DNA of 64,000 bases, taken from the NCBI GenBank assembly GCA_022360175.1, contig JAKSDI010000088.1, forward strand, positions 1 to 64,000, in the 5' to 3' direction. The notes under the pieces were generated by a model. That model saw nothing but the letters and a program-made list of their open reading frames with translations. It did not search any database and was not told where the DNA came from. Positions 62,979-64,000 of the stretch are shown here, one piece after another. The stretch's first letter is position 1, and every line of letters begins with the position of its first letter. This stretch comes from Chitinophagales bacterium (GTDB lineage Bacteria > Bacteroidota > Bacteroidia > Chitinophagales > Saprospiraceae). Position numbers and translations under genes: made by a program.

Positions 62979-63317
62979 TTACACAGCTAATTCATCGATC
63001 AGTCTGGATATTTGTGCCAAACGATCACGATCTAAAGAATAGTTGATGAATTTACCTTGTCTTTCTGTAGTCACCACACCGGCACGGCGCAGTATAGCCA
63101 GATGCTGAGAAGCGACAGATTGTTCCAATCGCAATTTGATGTATATATCCGTTACAGTCATATTATCGGATTCCTCCAAAAGATCGATAATACGCTGACG
63201 AAGTTTGTGGTTGATAGCACGTAACACCAATACCGCTTTACGCAAATCGGCATAATCTAGTTCAATGTTTCCTTCTCCTTTTTTTAGGGTAACAGATTCG
63301 TTTTTTTGTTTTCTCAT
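62979..63317 (-). CDS. ArsR-fold winged-helix transcriptional regulator (paralogue 2)
   Basis: 112 residues. LRAINHKLRQRIIDLLEESD, VTDIYIKLRLEQSVASQHLA and ILRRAGVVTTERQGKFINYS parallel paralogue 1 block by block; the LEQS-x-xSQHL recognition segment is shared. No cysteines for metal binding. Separate promoters are likely because a strong terminator lies between the genes. Targets unknown. Confidence 0.92.
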   Translation of the reverse strand: MRKQKNESVTLKKGEGNIELDYADLRKAVLVLRAINHKLRQRIIDLLEESDNMTVTDIYIKLRLEQSVASQHLAILRRAGVVTTERQGKFINYSLDRDRLAQISRLIDELAV

Positions 63318-63667
63318 ATCTACGTTTTTTCACATTAGGTAGTGATTGAAAAACAAAATTGACTTTCTGAATGAACGAAATTAGGATGTGCAATTCACTG
63401 CATTAAGTGGTTTGTTACTTTACCCCGCATCCACGTCGATTTCATTTTTCAAATTAAGATTTTTTCTCATAACTTAATCCAAATACCGTGCCAATTTTGG
63501 GTGAGTATGAGAAAACGTAAACCCTGTATTTCAGGATTTACAGAACAAAAATATAAAAATATTTACATAAATGAAATGTGTTTGTGATAAGGAACCCTCT
63601 ATTTTTGAGGGATATTCAAATATTAAACATCTTTTATATCAAAAAAGCAGGCATATTCTGATGATCT
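63318..63667. other. 350-base intergenic region without a visible gene
   Basis: It lies between two minus-strand genes. It should hold the promoter of the ArsR-fold gene and the end of the tsaB transcript; I find no clear stem-loop, repeat or coding frame in it. Confidence 0.5.
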
Positions 63668-64000
63668 TTATAACAGGCGTTTTTTTGATTTTGTAATGTT
63701 AGGAGGCTTGAGATAAATCGGACTGAAGTAAGCGATATCTTCAAAGTCTTCTTTTGCGTATTGGATGAGAGCAAATGGAAGTAAGTGAGCAGCAGAACAA
63801 GTAACATCTGTATAAATAATATGCTCTTTCGGTAATACTTTTTTACACTTTTCTGCACCATCTCCACATAGCACGATCTGGTGGCCCTTTGATAATTGTT
63901 CAGAGAAAGTATTTTCGTCTACAATGATAGAAGAGCGTTCGGCTATACATTCATTTGTAGCATCGTAACCAGCAGTATATACTTCCATACGCCGGGCATC
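63668..64000 (-). CDS. tsaB: tRNA threonylcarbamoyladenosine biosynthesis protein TsaB, C-terminal part (5' partial)
   Basis: The frame runs off the window end. The first residues, DARRMEVYTAGYD, match the conserved D-A-R-R-xEVY segment of TsaB. The rest (GHQIVLCGDGAEKCKKVL, AHLLPFALIQYA, FSPIYLKPPNI) fits the C-terminal half of TsaB. With TsaD, TsaE and TsaC it makes t6A37 on ANN-decoding tRNAs. About 110 residues are visible. Confidence 0.9.
   Translation of the reverse strand, partial: DARRMEVYTAGYDATNECIAERSSIIVDENTFSEQLSKGHQIVLCGDGAEKCKKVLPKEHIIYTDVTCSAAHLLPFALIQYAKEDFEDIAYFSPIYLKPPNITKSKKRLL

Noticed and set aside
63634-63867. A minus-strand frame of 77 codons
   Set aside because: It overlaps the tsaB frame in another phase and has no recognisable features.

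Overview
The window is chromosomal DNA of a member of the Bacteroidota, by inference from the Saprospiria/Chitinophagia side of the phylum; the species cannot be named. The evidence is the set of phylum-typical families (DUF4270, DUF4286, DUF4290, DUF4292, TlpA with an N-terminal extension, OmpA with PD40 repeats), type IX secretion (T9SS) sorting tails, TAnnTTTG-type -7 promoter boxes, few Shine-Dalgarno signals and about 40% G+C by eye. No rRNA, tRNA, CRISPR array, prophage or intact insertion sequence was seen.

Layout. 1-4.6 kb: the 3' end of a Peptidase_S74 surface fibre gene, an unknown membrane protein, and aspS. 4.6-10.7 kb: a leader with a long hairpin, then DUF4286, an SMC-like ATPase (MksB type), a kleisin-like protein (MksF type), a small MksE-type protein and a GH99-like secreted protein, all tightly packed. 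I read this as an MksBEF condensin without the JetD/MksG nuclease. 10.9-19.8 kb: a SulP transporter, panD and panC (minus strand), a truncated GT5 glycogen-synthase-like protein, DUF4270, glmS and DUF4290. 19.8-29.9 kb (minus strand): a degenerate DEDD-exonuclease-like protein, an M29 aminopeptidase, hflX, an EnvC/LytM-like protein, a DUF4292 lipoprotein, a TPR protein, a sugar nucleotidyltransferase and pyk. 30-32.6 kb: acpP, fabF and rnc. 32.6-41.6 kb: a SWIM zinc-finger protein, an OmpA/PD40 protein, a YciI-like lipoprotein, an unknown two-gene unit ending in a 1169-residue protein, and an RpiB-family isomerase. 41.6-42.6 kb holds no large gene but has a small ORF and a strong candidate small RNA. 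42.6-49.1 kb: xth, a GNAT acetyltransferase, a beta-barrel protein, a TlpA thioredoxin, a membrane protein, a glycosyltransferase and a SPOR-like protein.

49.1-52.5 kb is an eroded accessory patch: a 5'-truncated T9SS cargo gene, an intact T9SS cargo gene, an orphan T9SS tail and a decayed serine recombinase. 52.5-64 kb: an unknown conserved-looking protein, coaX, HMG-CoA synthase, a long inverted-repeat element, a serine hydrolase broken by one in-frame TGA, an AraC regulator, a lipoprotein, glyS, a secreted protein, two paralogous ArsR-fold regulators and the 3' part of tsaB.

How it fits together. Most genes are housekeeping: translation (aspS, glyS, tsaB, hflX), CoA supply and use (panC, panD, coaX, acpP, fabF, HMG-CoA synthase) and envelope assembly (glmS, the nucleotidyltransferase-TPR-DUF4292-LytM group). 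The most notable system is the DUF4286-MksBFE operon with its hairpin leader. A second 15-bp inverted repeat with the same TTGTCAAAGAA edge sits in front of the SWIM gene, which hints at a shared regulatory element.
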